Shown here: piece by piece, positions 4,685 through 5,196 of the stretch
Position numbering within the stretch: position 1 is the stretch's first letter
How the letters are laid out: every line of letters starts with the position of its first letter
Source: an uncultured Prevotella sp.
GTDB taxonomy: Bacteria > Bacteroidota > Bacteroidia > Bacteroidales > Bacteroidaceae
Reading direction: 5' to 3'
Assembly (NCBI GenBank): GCA_934219025.1
Contig: CAKQDG010000127.1
Span: 1-5,196, forward strand
DNA length: 5,196 bases
Notes under the pieces: generated by a model
The model's input: the letters and a program-made list of their open reading frames with translations, nothing else
Told to the model about the DNA's origin: nothing
The model's database searches: none
Position numbers and translations under genes: made by a program

Positions 4685-5196
4685 CTACATTCCTGCGGCC
4701 TGTGCCAGCCAGTCGTAGATGCAACTGCATACTCCAAAGAGGAGAACACCTGCCGTGCAGAGAGCAAGGGCAAGACGTGTAGCGCAGTCGCTCTTGAATG
4801 TAGGCAGCGGAGTATCTGTCTTGTTGATGTACATGCACTTCACAATCTTCAAGTAGTAGTAGAGTGACGGTACGGTGTTCAACAGAGCAATGAATACCAC
4901 TGCGTATGCAAGAGCCGAACCACCCTCGGCTGCTGCCATGAACACGAAGAACTTACAGAACATTCCTGCGAAAGGAGGAATTCCGGCAAGTGAGAACAAT
5001 GCTAACGTCAAAAGGAAAGAGAGCTTAGGATTGGTCTCATAGAAGCCATCGTAGCAGCTCATTTTCGTGTTTCCGTTGCCACGAGTCTCTACAACGTTTA
5101 TAACGGTGAATACAGCCATATTGGCTGCAACATAGATAAGTACGTAGTACATCAAAGCTGTTAAGCCCATAGCACTGTTGCCGATAGCTGCAAGCA
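4685..5196 (-). CDS. nuoN: NADH-quinone oxidoreductase subunit N (NuoN), C-terminal part
   Basis: The frame enters from the right edge and ends at TAG (4687-4685). About 170 residues of a protein usually 460-500 long are visible. NuoN is an antiporter-like membrane subunit of respiratory complex I and carries one of the proton channels. The visible part begins [28 protein letters not shown], then a loop with [12 protein letters not shown]. Next comes the hallmark helix [20 protein letters not shown], whose Lys is the conserved channel residue of this region, then [27 protein letters not shown] and a last helix near the C-terminus ([14 protein letters not shown]). The motif order favours NuoN over the related NuoL and NuoM, and being followed by a terminator fits NuoN as the last gene of a nuo operon. 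The rest lies outside the window. Confidence 0.93.
   Translation of the reverse strand, partial: LAAIGNSAMGLTALMYYVLIYVAANMAVFTVINVVETRGNGNTKMSCYDGFYETNPKLSFLLTLALFSLAGIPPFAGMFCKFFVFMAAAEGGSALAYAVVFIALLNTVPSLYYYLKIVKCMYINKTDTPLPTFKSDCATRLALALCTAGVLLFGVCSCIYDWLAQAAGM

Noticed and set aside
4543..4867. + strand frames running into nuoN
   Set aside because: They overlap the nuoN terminator and lie antisense to a confidently identified nuoN.
1..5196. CRISPR array, tRNA, rRNA, transposase or integrase
   Set aside because: No regularly spaced direct repeats with unique spacers, no cloverleaf or rRNA sequence, and no recombinase frame was found on either strand.

Overview
The window looks like a stretch of chromosome from a Bacteroidales bacterium, most likely a Prevotella-type genome. 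The evidence is a moderately AT-rich base composition, several clear Bacteroidetes-type promoters (-7 TAnnTTTG, two of them with a TTG-like -33 about 20 bp upstream), almost no Shine-Dalgarno sequences, and Bacteroidetes-typical genes such as a flavodoxin followed by a DUF2023 protein. No mobile element, CRISPR array, rRNA or tRNA is visible. It reads as an ordinary housekeeping region with unusually interesting intergenic sequence.

Left part (1-1972, + strand): the tail of a gene probably of the TIGR02757/DUF2400 family, then a two-gene operon. This is a 90-aa ACT-domain protein (UPF0237) and, 19 bp later, a 454-aa PFL-like/UPF0210 (DUF711) protein. The pair is conserved across distant bacteria; its function is unknown and probably regulatory or metabolic.

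Middle (about 1970-3490): an AT-rich repeat patch, then genes on the - strand. A long-chain-type flavodoxin (2719-3213) is transcribed towards a DUF2023 gene (2191-2562). The 156-bp gap between them folds, as - strand RNA, into one long nested hairpin of about 36 base pairs (2595-2699). Four G-U pairs in it would be A-C mismatches on the other strand, so the - strand RNA is the natural structured form. The flavodoxin has a textbook promoter and a pair of 12-bp direct repeats, one inside a perfect palindrome, just upstream of its -33 element. A terminator at 2083-2114 ends this unit.

Right part (3426-5196): a small secreted Spy/CpxP-like protein on the - strand has its own strong promoter and terminator. 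Next is a roughly 600-bp spacer with an orphan + strand promoter, a doubtful 116-aa ORF and three families of short repeats, including 16-bp palindromes that encode the same EQxCS peptide on both strands. The window closes with the C-terminal part of nuoN (complex I subunit N) and its terminator.

Apart from the redox theme of flavodoxin and complex I, the genes form separate transcription units. The best candidates for something undescribed are the hairpin RNA between flavodoxin and DUF2023, and the palindrome cluster at 4351-4450.
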